Below are positions 17,644 through 24,941 of a stretch of DNA of 58,575 nucleotides, piece after piece (the first letter of the stretch is position 1; the number at the start of each line of letters is the position of its first letter). A model generated the notes under the pieces. That model had not been told where the DNA came from. It made no database searches and saw only the letters and a list, made by a program, of their open reading frames with translations. The stretch spans positions 1-58,575 of the forward strand of contig VXWP01000039.1 of the NCBI GenBank assembly GCA_009835325.1, read 5' to 3'. This DNA is from Gemmatimonadota bacterium. Its GTDB lineage: Bacteria > JAAXHH01. Position numbers and translations under genes: made by a program.

Positions 17644-18117
17644 TCAGCCGGAGAGCTTTCCGTACCGGCCGCCGTAGAAAACCAGTGGGCGCCCTTCACC
17701 GGCGTCACCCGCTACGATTTCGCCGATGAAGATGTCGTGATCTCCGCCCGGCAGTACATTGGTGACCCGGCAGTCGACGTAGGCGAGCGCTTGTTCGATA
17801 ACGGGCGAGCCCGTAACCTCGGTCCGGTATTCGATGCCTGTGAAGTCCTTCGGACCGTGCTTTGCGAACCGCACGGACAGCGCTTCGTGTTCTTCGGTCA
17901 ATATGTTGACGGCGAAGCAGTCGCTGGCCTTGAGGCAGGCGTTCATCTGGGCCTTGACGTCCACCGATACGAGGATGAGCGGGGGATCCAGGGAGAGGGA
18001 AGCCACCGCGTTGGCGGTCATGCCCTGCGGCCTGTCCTCGTAGCAGGTGGTTACGACGGTCACGCCGGTCGCGAAATGCCCCATGATCCGCCGTTGTTCC
18101 ATTTGATCGAATGCCAT
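17644..18117 (-). CDS. Flavin reductase-like protein (FMN-binding split barrel)
   Basis: A 157-residue protein of the flavin reductase/HpaC-like family. It begins MAFDQMEQRRIMGHFATGVTVV, where the FATGVTVVT stretch is the conserved first strand. MTANAVASLSLDPPLILVSV is the flavin-binding core and DHDIFIGEIV the His-containing strand. Such proteins use NAD(P)H to reduce FMN or FAD, often for a partner oxygenase. I chose the ATG at 18117, where family similarity begins; the in-frame extension to 18222 does not look coding. It lies 18 bp before the FeS-NrfD fusion and is probably first in that operon. This is an unusual partner for a molybdenum enzyme. Confidence 0.85.
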   Translation of the reverse strand: MAFDQMEQRRIMGHFATGVTVVTTCYEDRPQGMTANAVASLSLDPPLILVSVDVKAQMNACLKASDCFAVNILTEEHEALSVRFAKHGPKDFTGIEYRTEVTGSPVIEQALAYVDCRVTNVLPGGDHDIFIGEIVAGDAGEGRPLVFYGGRYGKLSG

Positions 18118-18241
18118 TTTACCACGCTTGTCAGGGTGTTTTCCGCGATCGGGCAACTGTCTCCCACTGTGATGCATCGTCCCGACAAAGTCAATGTATT
18201 TAAAGATCGTCCCGCGTTTCATTCCCGCTGGCGTCTCGGTG

Positions 18242-18880
18242 CTACAGATGCATCACCACGAAGGCGGTTACGGGTATCCACCGGGCGCTTTCATTGAACA
18301 CGTTGCGCGCATGGTTGTACCTCGCCTCCAGGGACAACCTCACGTGGTCGCTGACGGTCAGGTTGACCCCCAGGCCGAACACGAACATGAACGAGTGGTC
18401 GATGGTATCGGAGTCCGCGTCTTCACCCGCGGCTGTGCGATCGGATCGGCCCGTGAAGCGGTCGGGCCAACCTGTGGCCCTGGCCCATCCCACACCCCCA
18501 TGTCCATAGAATCCCACGGGATCCGCGATCCCCTCAATCATCAGGCCCACATTGCCGCCCGTCAGCGTTCTGTCGGCATCCGATGCCAGCCCTTCATTAG
18601 CCGACCCCTCATTCGAATGCGAAAACGCCGCCTCTTTGATACCGAATCGACTGTGAAGGCCCTCAATCAGCAGGAAGTAACCCTCGTCGACGGGTATGGC
18701 CACGCCACCGTGCAGAAAAGGACCTGCCGACGCCGTTCCGTCCGCCAGATCACCAATGGGCATGGCGGGACCGCCGCCCAACCGGACATTCACCTGGCCC
18801 TCGGCAAACAACGGCGAAAACAAACACGCGATCGCCAGACAAATACCACGCACTTGAGGATTCCCTTCATGCCGCATCAT
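18242..18880 (-). CDS. Secreted outer-membrane beta-barrel-type protein
   Basis: Up to 212 residues. An N-terminal signal peptide (ICLAIACLFSPLFAEG) is followed by alternating hydrophobic/hydrophilic strands such as VNVRLGGGPAMPIGDL, GFYGHGGVGWARATG, SFMFVFGLGVNLTV and VRLSLEARYNHARN. The protein ends in alternating residues (IPVTAFVVMHL), the pattern of OmpW/OmpA-like eight-stranded barrels. The exact start is uncertain: ATG codons at 18880 and 18877 give a charged leader, and a GTG preceded by AAGGGA (around 18850) would put the signal peptide right at the N terminus. The function is not predictable, and it stands alone between the flavin reductase and the ECF sigma promoter. Confidence 0.7.
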   Translation of the reverse strand: MMRHEGNPQVRGICLAIACLFSPLFAEGQVNVRLGGGPAMPIGDLADGTASAGPFLHGGVAIPVDEGYFLLIEGLHSRFGIKEAAFSHSNEGSANEGLASDADRTLTGGNVGLMIEGIADPVGFYGHGGVGWARATGWPDRFTGRSDRTAAGEDADSDTIDHSFMFVFGLGVNLTVSDHVRLSLEARYNHARNVFNESARWIPVTAFVVMHL

Positions 18881-18979
18881 GTCGCAACTTCGAATTCACC
18901 GGAAAGAACGGACCGGTTTGTTTTTAGGCTCAATGAGCAGGTTCCGTGTGAAAGAAGTAACTTATTTCTGAATTTTGTG

Positions 18980-19010
18980 GGAATAGAATCGGCGCCGGCG
19001 TGGTCTAATC
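18980..19010 (+). promoter_or_regulatory. Candidate ECF-sigma promoter upstream of the sigma gene
   Basis: GGAATA at 18980 and GTCTAATC at 19003 are separated by 17 bases. This resembles the GGAAC/CGTC-type -35 and -10 elements of many ECF sigma factors. The same pair with identical spacing precedes the Spy-like gene (20738) and the small membrane protein (41077). Its position in the 251-bp gap before the sigma gene suggests autoregulation. Confidence 0.6.
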
Positions 19011-19131
19011 AGTAGGCAGCGGCAACCGTTCGGATCGATCTCCGGCACTTTCGAGATGCGTTAACGGCCCGCGCCGGCCGACAGTCCGCTGGATGCTGAC
19101 CATATTGTTCCGGCCATTCGAGGGAAGCGGG

Positions 19132-19722
19132 ATGAGGAAAGACGCCTTGACGGACGATGCACTGGTCGACGCCGCCCGCGATGGCAGCGAGGACGCCTTC
19201 CGCGCCCTGGTGGAACGATACGAAGGCCGCGTGGCCACCGTCGTCATCCGCATGCTGGGAAACACCCCCGAAGCCGAGGACGCGGGGCAGGAGACTTTCA
19301 TCCGGTTCTATCGCGGCTTGCGAGGATTCCGTGGTCAGGCGTCGGTCGGCACCTACCTGACCCGGATCGCCATCAACCTGGCACTCACCGAACTGAAAAA
19401 ACGCCGGCGCCGTTCGATTTTCGTCCCCTTCAAACCGCCGGGCAGGGAACAGGACGCACCGGAGCTGGACTATGCCGATCCGGCGGCCAGCGCCGACTAC
19501 GACGATACAGCCGACCGAATTCAAAAGGCGCTGAACAGACTGAAGCCCGAATTCCGTTCCGTGATCGTACTCCGGCTGATGGAAGGCTATTCGACGAAAG
19601 AAACCGCCGAGATCCTGGGTTTGCCCATCGGGACGGTACTGTCCCGACTGAGGAGGTCCCAGGAGAAACTGAAACGCATGCTCATTTCCTCTAACAGGGA
19701 GCTTGTCCATGAAACGGTCTGA
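19132..19722 (+). CDS. ECF-type RNA polymerase sigma factor
   Basis: A 196-residue sigma-70 family ECF factor. Region 2 includes DAFRALVERYEGRVATVVIRM, DAGQETFIRFYRGL and FRGQASVGTYLTRIAINLAL, which recognise the -10 element. Region 4 includes LNRLKPEFRSVIVLRLMEGYSTKETAEILGLPIGTVLSRLRR, the -35-binding helix-turn-helix. A basic linker KKRRRR separates the two. I prefer the ATG at 19132 with GGAAG just upstream; an in-frame ATG at 19093 would add 13 residues. The last codons overlap the anti-sigma gene, a standard arrangement. The downstream Spy-like genes suggest that it answers envelope or metal stress. Confidence 0.92.
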   Translation: MRKDALTDDALVDAARDGSEDAFRALVERYEGRVATVVIRMLGNTPEAEDAGQETFIRFYRGLRGFRGQASVGTYLTRIAINLALTELKKRRRRSIFVPFKPPGREQDAPELDYADPAASADYDDTADRIQKALNRLKPEFRSVIVLRLMEGYSTKETAEILGLPIGTVLSRLRRSQEKLKRMLISSNRELVHETV

Positions 19723-20167
19723 ACTGGATCTGCTGTACCGGTCGCTGGATGCGTCCCTGACGCCCGAAGAACAAAGCCGCCTGGACGCGGCGTTGCGGCG
19801 CGATCCCGGACTGCGGGACGAATACGAGCGACTGGTCCGGCTGCGAAGCCAGGTCGAAAACCAGGAATCGCCCTCGTTCCGGGCGGATTTCTCCCAACGC
19901 GTCATGGAACGCCTGGCGGCGGAGTCCGCGGCCGTACCGTCGTCGATCCCTGAAGGCGGAACAACGACCGACTTCGAGGACGTGTTGCCCCTCATGTTCC
20001 GCAAAGTGGCGGTGGCCGCTTCGGTCGCTGCCGTCCTGCTGTTAACCTACAACCTGGCCACGTCCGAAAGTGTCTCTATCAACACGTCGTTCGGACTGAC
20101 CGAGGAACTGTATCCTGAAGACCTGTACGACGCGCGGATCGCGCTGGAAACGGAGGGCGAACTATGA
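19709..20167 (+). CDS. Membrane-anchored anti-sigma factor
   Basis: A 152-residue protein that overlaps the sigma gene by 14 bases; AGGGAG precedes its ATG. Residues 1-80 are hydrophilic and helical (LDASLTPEEQSRLDAALRRDPGLRDEYERL), as in anti-sigma cytoplasmic domains. No zinc-binding HxxxCxxC motif is present, so it belongs with the zinc-free types. One transmembrane helix, VAVAASVAAVLLLTYNLA (about 100-118), leads to a short acidic periplasmic tail (EELYPEDLYDARIALETEGEL). It presumably sequesters the sigma factor until an envelope signal releases it. The stop overlaps the next start as ATGA. Confidence 0.8.
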   Translation: MKRSELDLLYRSLDASLTPEEQSRLDAALRRDPGLRDEYERLVRLRSQVENQESPSFRADFSQRVMERLAAESAAVPSSIPEGGTTTDFEDVLPLMFRKVAVAASVAAVLLLTYNLATSESVSINTSFGLTEELYPEDLYDARIALETEGEL

Positions 20168-20673
20168 ACATCCACCTGAAGACCGCGGCCATTCTGCTGG
20201 CCACGTTGATTATCGGCATGGTCTGTGGCGCGCTCATCCTGGGCGCCTTCGCCCGGGACCGTCTGCAGCCGCCGCCCCAGGTGACCCGGGAACGCTTCGT
20301 GGAACGGTGGGTCAGGATGGTGCAGCCGGATCCTGAGCAGTTGCAGAGGATCCGGGAAGTGGTGGGCGAACATGAACCCGGATTCCGGGAGTACTACATG
20401 CGCCATCGGCAGGAGATACAGGTCCTGGTCGATTCGCTGCACGGGGACCTGGAACCCATCCTTACCGAAACGCAACTCGAGCGGATCAAGCGGATCCGCG
20501 AGGGTCGCGAACGCGTCCGCGAGTTTCGACGGGATGGCGATCGCGAACCACGCCGGGGACGCCTGGGACCGCCCGGGCGCAACAGGTCCAGCGAGCGGTC
20601 GGGCGGGCGGCCTCGAGGGGATCGCCCTGACAGCATTCGTACGGAAGGGCGCGGGAGCGACAGTGACCATTGA
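20164..20673 (+). CDS. Membrane-anchored Spy/CpxP-like (periplasmic heavy-metal-sensor type) protein
   Basis: A 169-residue protein with an N-terminal helix LKTAAILLATLIIGMVCGALILGAF (5-29) acting as an uncleaved anchor. It is followed by a helical domain whose pattern RERFVERWVRMVQPDPEQLQ...LEPILTETQLERIKRIREGRER matches the LTxxQ-containing Spy/CpxP/ZraP superfamily. The last 50 residues are extremely Arg/Gly/Asp/Glu rich and probably disordered. It shares four bases (ATGA) with the anti-sigma stop, so the three genes are translationally coupled. A role as envelope-stress sensor or chaperone feeding back on the anti-sigma factor is an inference from position. Confidence 0.7.
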   Translation: MNIHLKTAAILLATLIIGMVCGALILGAFARDRLQPPPQVTRERFVERWVRMVQPDPEQLQRIREVVGEHEPGFREYYMRHRQEIQVLVDSLHGDLEPILTETQLERIKRIREGRERVREFRRDGDREPRRGRLGPPGRNRSSERSGGRPRGDRPDSIRTEGRGSDSDH

Positions 20674-20737
20674 CTCCTCGTTCCGACAGGTCAGGAGTGG
20701 CCCAGCCGCCGGGCATTGTACGGATGTGAAGAAAGTT

Positions 20738-20768
20738 GGAATACCCCGCACCCGTCCCCCGTCTAATC
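20738..20768 (+). promoter_or_regulatory. Candidate ECF-sigma promoter upstream of the second Spy-like gene
   Basis: GGAATA at 20738 and GTCTAATC at 20761 are separated by 17 bases. Both hexamers and the two flanking bases TC are identical to the sigma-gene site at 18980. It lies in the 173-bp gap between two Spy-like genes, about 80 bases before the ATG at 20847. Confidence 0.6.
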
Positions 20769-20846
20769 AAGTAGAGCAACACGAAGACGATCTCCGGAGA
20801 TCGCGGTCCAAACATCCGCCAGCATCACCATGAAGGGAGCGACAAA

Positions 20847-21452
20847 ATGAAAAAGATCATTTCAGGAACCATCACCGGCGCGCTGAGTATCGTCGTACTG
20901 ACCTGGACTATGGTCGTACTGGTCTGGGCTTCTGATGCGATGGGCCGGATCGGTCATGAGGAAGCTGACGTGCTCGACGGAGTCGCTGCACTCGCGGCAT
21001 CTGGATCGTCCGGCGAGTTCTCCGACATCCTGGCAGACGATATTGCCGATGACGATGCGGATGATGTGCGGACGCGTCTGTCCCGGAGAGGAATGTCCGG
21101 TCTCGAACTCACGGACGAGCAGGAGGAGAAGATCGAGACACTGCGTTCCGCCTACACGCGGGAAATGATACAGCTTCGCGCCGACTCGAGGCTTGCACGG
21201 GTCGAACTTCGCGAACTGATGGATGAGATCAGTCCCGACATCGACCGGGTGAAGGAGCTGGCCGCGGCCGCATCGGCGGCCCAGGGCGCCGTGTTCGAGC
21301 GAATCGCGCTTTTCCGTGCCGAGTTCAAGAATGTCCTGACCGCTGAGCAGCAGGAGAACCTGCGTGAGTCCTTCCGCGACCGGCGCGACGGTCGCCGCGA
21401 TTCCGGGATGCGCTGGCGGCGCGACGGCCGCGAATCGCGCAACCGGCGTTAA
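20847..21452 (+). CDS. Exported Spy/CpxP-like periplasmic protein
   Basis: A 201-residue protein. The first 30 residues form a signal sequence (ISGTITGALSIVVLTWTMVVLVWASDAMG). After an acidic stretch (ADDIADDDADDVRTRL) comes a helical hairpin of Spy/CpxP character: LTDEQEEKIETLRSAYTREM, RADSRLARVELRELMDEISPD, LFRAEFKNVLTAEQQENL. The Arg-rich tail (RDRRDGRRDSGMRWRRD) resembles that of the previous gene. The family binds unfolded periplasmic proteins or metals such as zinc. GGAGCG precedes the start. The dedicated ECF-like promoter upstream suggests strong induction. Confidence 0.75.
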   Translation: MKKIISGTITGALSIVVLTWTMVVLVWASDAMGRIGHEEADVLDGVAALAASGSSGEFSDILADDIADDDADDVRTRLSRRGMSGLELTDEQEEKIETLRSAYTREMIQLRADSRLARVELRELMDEISPDIDRVKELAAAASAAQGAVFERIALFRAEFKNVLTAEQQENLRESFRDRRDGRRDSGMRWRRDGRESRNRR

Positions 21453-21466
21453 GCAGGTGTTGCAAC

Positions 21467-21500
21467 ATGCCGCGGAAGGATCCAGGTCCGGCCGCGGCAT
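21467..21500. repeat. GC-rich inverted repeat between two Spy-like genes
   Basis: ATGCCGCGG at 21467-21475 is perfectly complementary to CCGCGGCAT at 21492-21500, giving a 9-bp stem with a 16-base loop. A second partial copy of the right arm (TCCGGCCGCGGC) follows about 24 bases later. No T-run follows, so this is not a classical terminator. It may pause or attenuate readthrough into the third Spy-like gene. Confidence 0.55.
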
Positions 21501-21588
21501 TAACCATGGAATCCGGCCGCGGCGTTTCACCGCGGAATCTGACCGTGGCCTTCAATTGCCATTTTGTCTGTTAAAAAGGAGTCGAAGC

Positions 21589-22035
21589 ATGAGATACCGT
21601 CTTCACCTCGCCATACTCGGATTGATCATGATCGCCTTTATCGCAAACGACGCGGTCGCGCAGCGCGGTGGTTTCGGCCGCGGTGGCGGCCGGGGCCAGA
21701 ACAATGAAATGATGGAACGCGTGCGGGCGGTAAGCACCTTCCCCGTCGACCGAATCTGGCACGTATTGAGCATCCGGATGGACACCACCGACGAACAAGT
21801 GCTGCAATTGCGCACGGTCGTGAAGGAAGCCTCGACTCAGAAGATCGCGTTGGTGGAACAGGCCACGAAGACCGAGGACTGGAACTGGCTGCGCGAGCAA
21901 CTGGAAGCGAATGAGAAGCAGTTCAAGGAAAACCTGAAGGGCATGCTCTCCGCGGACGAGATCAAGGCGTTTGAGCAACTGGTGGAGGAATCTTCACGCA
22001 TGGTGCCGGACAGGCAACGCAGGTCCAGGCGCTGA
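21589..22035 (+). CDS. Small exported Spy/CpxP-like protein
   Basis: A 148-residue protein starting at the ATG that follows AAAAAGGAG. A signal peptide (LHLAILGLIMIAFIANDAVA, cleavage after AVA-Q) leads into a Gly/Arg-rich linker RGGFGRGGGRG. The helical domain then reads WHVLSIRMDTTDEQVLQLRTVVKEAS, EQLEANEKQFKENLKGMLSADEIKAFEQL, where the MLSADEIKAF segment corresponds to the LTxxQ box of Spy-like proteins. The residues ending the chain are basic. It is the last member of the sigma/anti-sigma/Spy cluster. The longer in-frame opening from 21364 lies within the previous gene and is not used. Confidence 0.7.
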   Translation: MRYRLHLAILGLIMIAFIANDAVAQRGGFGRGGGRGQNNEMMERVRAVSTFPVDRIWHVLSIRMDTTDEQVLQLRTVVKEASTQKIALVEQATKTEDWNWLREQLEANEKQFKENLKGMLSADEIKAFEQLVEESSRMVPDRQRRSRR

Positions 22036-22164
22036 GGCAGCCAGTTACAATCCAATTGAGATAGCGAACGGAAAGCTGTAGTTTCTTAATGAGAACCTTC
22101 GGTTTTAAGGCCTAAGACGTCGAGCGAGATTTGGTTGTTACTGGGAAACAGAGGGCCTGTTCAT

Positions 22165-23448
22165 ATGGTTGTAGTGAATCGATCCTTGGTTATCGTCACC
22201 CTCCTGCTAGGCAGCTGTATATCAGACGTCGGTTATGCTCAGCATACCTTCTATCCCAGAGGTATAACTCAGCTAAGCGATATATTCGATGACGCAAAGA
22301 GGGAACGGACCTATTTACTGAGTGAGGACTATGATCGCTACCCAACCATATCTGATAAAGGTCTGATAGTTGTAGAAAGCAAATGGGAAACTCAAAGTAT
22401 CATACGTTCTATAGACGAGGACGGGGCAACTATCTGGGAGAAGCGATCTCCCGAAGGTTTGGATCGTGTTCATGTCACGGCCTCACCAGGTGGTCGTTTT
22501 GTCGTTCTGTTTTATACTGATAGACAGTTATCTGACGGCACACTTGAACTCCTCACCTCCGAAGGCAAAACACTTTGGACCCGTCACATAGTGGCCAGGC
22601 CGCCTCACTTTCTTAATTCCGGTGGTTATTTACTACTAGATGGCTATTCGGGGGAACCTAATGTAGTAGTCGACATTCTATCGGGAGAGGAACAGTGGAG
22701 GACGGATGTATCGTTTCGGATCCAGAAATGGGGTCCAGGTCTAGTGGGCTGGCTTGAGAAGAACAACGATTCAATCTCATTCTCAGTTGTAGACCCAATA
22801 AACGGTCCATCGCTAAGAAGACAATCCATTGATGAAGGATATCTAAATGGTATCAAAGGAGCGTCGATTTATGGATTAACTTCCGAAGACGGCAAAAGGC
22901 TCGTCCTAAGGGCGTCAAAAAGTGTCCCAGATCGTTATAAAAAGAAGACGCGAATTGGCGTTTTCAATCAGTTTGGAATTTTACTATGGAGTCGAGACTT
23001 TAAAGGTTACATAACCCCTTTAGGGATAACCCCGGATAGCCGGTTTCTTGTGGCAAAGGTATATAGACCCGACCAAACCATATCACTTCAAGCACGCTGG
23101 TTAGAACTAATTGACGCTAACACGGGTACAGTAATCTGGACCTTACAAGACCGAGGGTCGTCGAGCAGCCCGGTATTACTTACGAATAACCGTCTGTTTT
23201 TGAATGCAAATCGTGTAAAGATAAGAGGAGAAGAGATTAATACGGAGCATGGCACACTTATTCTTTCTATAGATTCATCAGGTCAACTTCAGGATCAGGA
23301 ACTCTTGTTGTACAACGACATCATACATGTCGGATTTCGTAACGACTTACAAACATCGCAAAAACAATCGGAACAGAAACTCATGCTTTTGCTTGAAGAA
23401 GAGTGGAACCACAAACGTACTTTATATGTTGAAACAATAAGAAAGTAG
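22165..23448 (+). CDS. AT-rich gene for a secreted propeller-like protein of unknown function
   Basis: A 427-residue protein. The signal peptide is about 26 residues (VVNRSLVIVTLLLGSCISDVGYAQ); the GSC inside it could also be read as a lipobox. The mature part is all beta-like, with repeated blade patterns of the type GxxxWxRxI or TVIWTLQD: DEDGATIWEKRSP, TSEGKTLWTRHI, LSGEEQWRTDV, NQFGILLWSRDF, NANTGTVIWTLQD-like. These resemble PQQ/WD40-type propellers. The gene is visibly AT-rich (about 43-45% GC by eye) against about 63% for its neighbours and uses many A/T-ending codons. This suggests recent horizontal acquisition. A TTG start at 22135 is possible but lacks a better ribosome site. Confidence 0.75.
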   Translation: MVVVNRSLVIVTLLLGSCISDVGYAQHTFYPRGITQLSDIFDDAKRERTYLLSEDYDRYPTISDKGLIVVESKWETQSIIRSIDEDGATIWEKRSPEGLDRVHVTASPGGRFVVLFYTDRQLSDGTLELLTSEGKTLWTRHIVARPPHFLNSGGYLLLDGYSGEPNVVVDILSGEEQWRTDVSFRIQKWGPGLVGWLEKNNDSISFSVVDPINGPSLRRQSIDEGYLNGIKGASIYGLTSEDGKRLVLRASKSVPDRYKKKTRIGVFNQFGILLWSRDFKGYITPLGITPDSRFLVAKVYRPDQTISLQARWLELIDANTGTVIWTLQDRGSSSSPVLLTNNRLFLNANRVKIRGEEINTEHGTLILSIDSSGQLQDQELLLYNDIIHVGFRNDLQTSQKQSEQKLMLLLEEEWNHKRTLYVETIRK

Positions 23449-23540
23449 ATCTTGCCCACCAGTCCCGGACTTCCTTCATCCTGCCGTCTAGGCTCACTTT
23501 AACCTTGCTTCGTCAGTTTCAATAGGACTCTCTTCACTGC

Positions 23541-24779
23541 CTATCCCGACCAACGTTCCATCTTCTCCTCATCCAAATTCATGCCCAGCCCCGGACCTTC
23601 GAAAGGAGCGAGTTCACCGCCCTCGAGGGTGAAGGGGCTGGTGCATACATCGTCCTGAAGCAAGCCGGGTCCCACCAGGTCCGAGGGTACCTCGACGCTC
23701 GCCGATGCAACGGCGAGATGCACCGACGCCGCGGTACCGGGTCCCAGTTCGATGGTGCTGCCCAGTAAGGCGGGTATGCCCGCAGTCTCCGCTGCGTGGA
23801 GCAGGCGTCCCGCGCGGCGTAATCCACCTGCCTGGCAGGGGACGACATTGACGATGTCCACGGCGCGGTGGCGGATCAGGGCCGTCAGAAAGGCGTCCCC
23901 GAGATCGGCGACGTGTTCGATGATGGGTATGGGGGAACGGCCGCGGACGCTTGCCAGCGCTTCGGCAATGCCCTCCGCATCCGCTTCGATACGGGCGGGA
24001 TCCTCCCGCGACATGGGCCGTGAGAGCGCGCGAATCGGCGTCTCACAGGCGTCGGCACCGGCCTCCGCCATGTCGCGCAGCCTCGACAGGGCCTCGTCTT
24101 CCTCCCAGTAACCGCTGGCATCCACCTTGATGTAGGCTTCGGGGCCCGCGATCCTGCGCGCAAGTCGCACCCGCTCGAGGTCCCGTTCGTGGTCCTCGCC
24201 CACCTTGAGCTTGAAGGCCTTCATGCCCGATCCTACCTGGTCGGCGACCTCCCTCTCCAGGGCCTGCAGTTCGTCCTCGAGCGTGGCGTCGCCGCGCAGA
24301 TAGGCCACCCAGGAAACGGTTGCGGCACGCCGGCAACGGCCGCCCAGTAGTTCGTACAGCGGAATGCCGTGTGCCTTCCCGACCAGGTCGAGCAACGCAC
24401 ATTCGACGCCGAAGAGTATCAGTTGCCGGAGTTCGGGGTACCAGTTACCGGGAAGCGCTTCATCGGTCCGGTCATAGAGGCCGCGCCACGTGCGACCGTC
24501 GCCGCCAGCCAGCACGTCACTGCCGGCCAGCACGTCGCCGTCGGCCAGCACGCCGGACAACAGGTCCCGCAGCACCGCGGGCGAAGGGGCGTCCATCCGC
24601 GGCGCGATGTCGGAGATCTCGCCGATACCGGTCAAGCCGTCCGGAGTCTTCAATTCGATGATCTGGTAGGTAGACCGACCGTGGTTAATGGTGGCCTTCA
24701 GTTGCTTGGGGTCCGCACAGTAGGTGTCGTAGATGCGTGGGACGGCAACCTGGCGCACGCGGACGTCGGAGATTCGCAT
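23541..24779 (-). CDS. Enolase-superfamily dehydratase/cycloisomerase (glucarate-dehydratase or MLE-like)
   Basis: A 412-residue MR/MLE-type protein. The capping domain holds the conserved INHGRSTYQIIELKT and GEISDIAPR stretches. Barrel landmarks are the KxK strand MKAFKLKVGE, the metal-ligand Asp in YIKVDASGYW, the Glu in ACETPI and a third acid in IPIIEHVADLGD. The terminal GSTIELGPGTAASVHLA is typical. This enzyme keeps all three metal ligands, unlike the copy at 7500-8765. It contains an in-frame insertion of three near-identical hexapeptides (VLADGD, VLAGSD, VLAGGD) in the cap domain. It stands alone, divergent from the TAXI/PspA-like operon. Confidence 0.82.
   Translation of the reverse strand: MRISDVRVRQVAVPRIYDTYCADPKQLKATINHGRSTYQIIELKTPDGLTGIGEISDIAPRMDAPSPAVLRDLLSGVLADGDVLAGSDVLAGGDGRTWRGLYDRTDEALPGNWYPELRQLILFGVECALLDLVGKAHGIPLYELLGGRCRRAATVSWVAYLRGDATLEDELQALEREVADQVGSGMKAFKLKVGEDHERDLERVRLARRIAGPEAYIKVDASGYWEEDEALSRLRDMAEAGADACETPIRALSRPMSREDPARIEADAEGIAEALASVRGRSPIPIIEHVADLGDAFLTALIRHRAVDIVNVVPCQAGGLRRAGRLLHAAETAGIPALLGSTIELGPGTAASVHLAVASASVEVPSDLVGPGLLQDDVCTSPFTLEGGELAPFEGPGLGMNLDEEKMERWSG
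24498..24551. repeat. 18-bp in-frame tandem repeat inside the dehydratase gene
   Basis: Three head-to-tail 18-bp units at 24498, 24516 and 24534, of the form GTCGCCGCCAGCCAGCAC with two to four differences. On the minus strand they encode VLAGGD, VLAGSD and VLADGD, so the reading frame is kept. Confidence 0.85.
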
Positions 24780-24856
24780 TTCGGTATGTTACTGCCGTCG
24801 GGTTCCGGGGTCAATGGCATCTTCATTCGTCGTTCGCGCGGATTCCCTGCCGGTAA

Positions 24857-24890
24857 GCAACTTGCCTGAAAGGTACATAGTCTATATCTT
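24857..24890 (+). promoter_or_regulatory. Candidate promoter of the TAXI/DUF2491/PspA-like operon
   Basis: Two overlapping readings are possible. GCAACT at 24857 and GTCTAT at 24880 are separated by 17 bases, a two-mismatch copy of the ECF-like site found at 18980, 20738 and 41077. TTGCCT at 24862 and TATCTT at 24885, also separated by 17 bases, is a weak sigma-70 alternative. Either would place transcription start 45-50 bases before the ATG at 24942. Confidence 0.35.
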
Positions 24891-24941
24891 TAAAGAGCCA
24901 GAATCCGTACACACAATCCGACTACACAGGGGAAGTACCTC

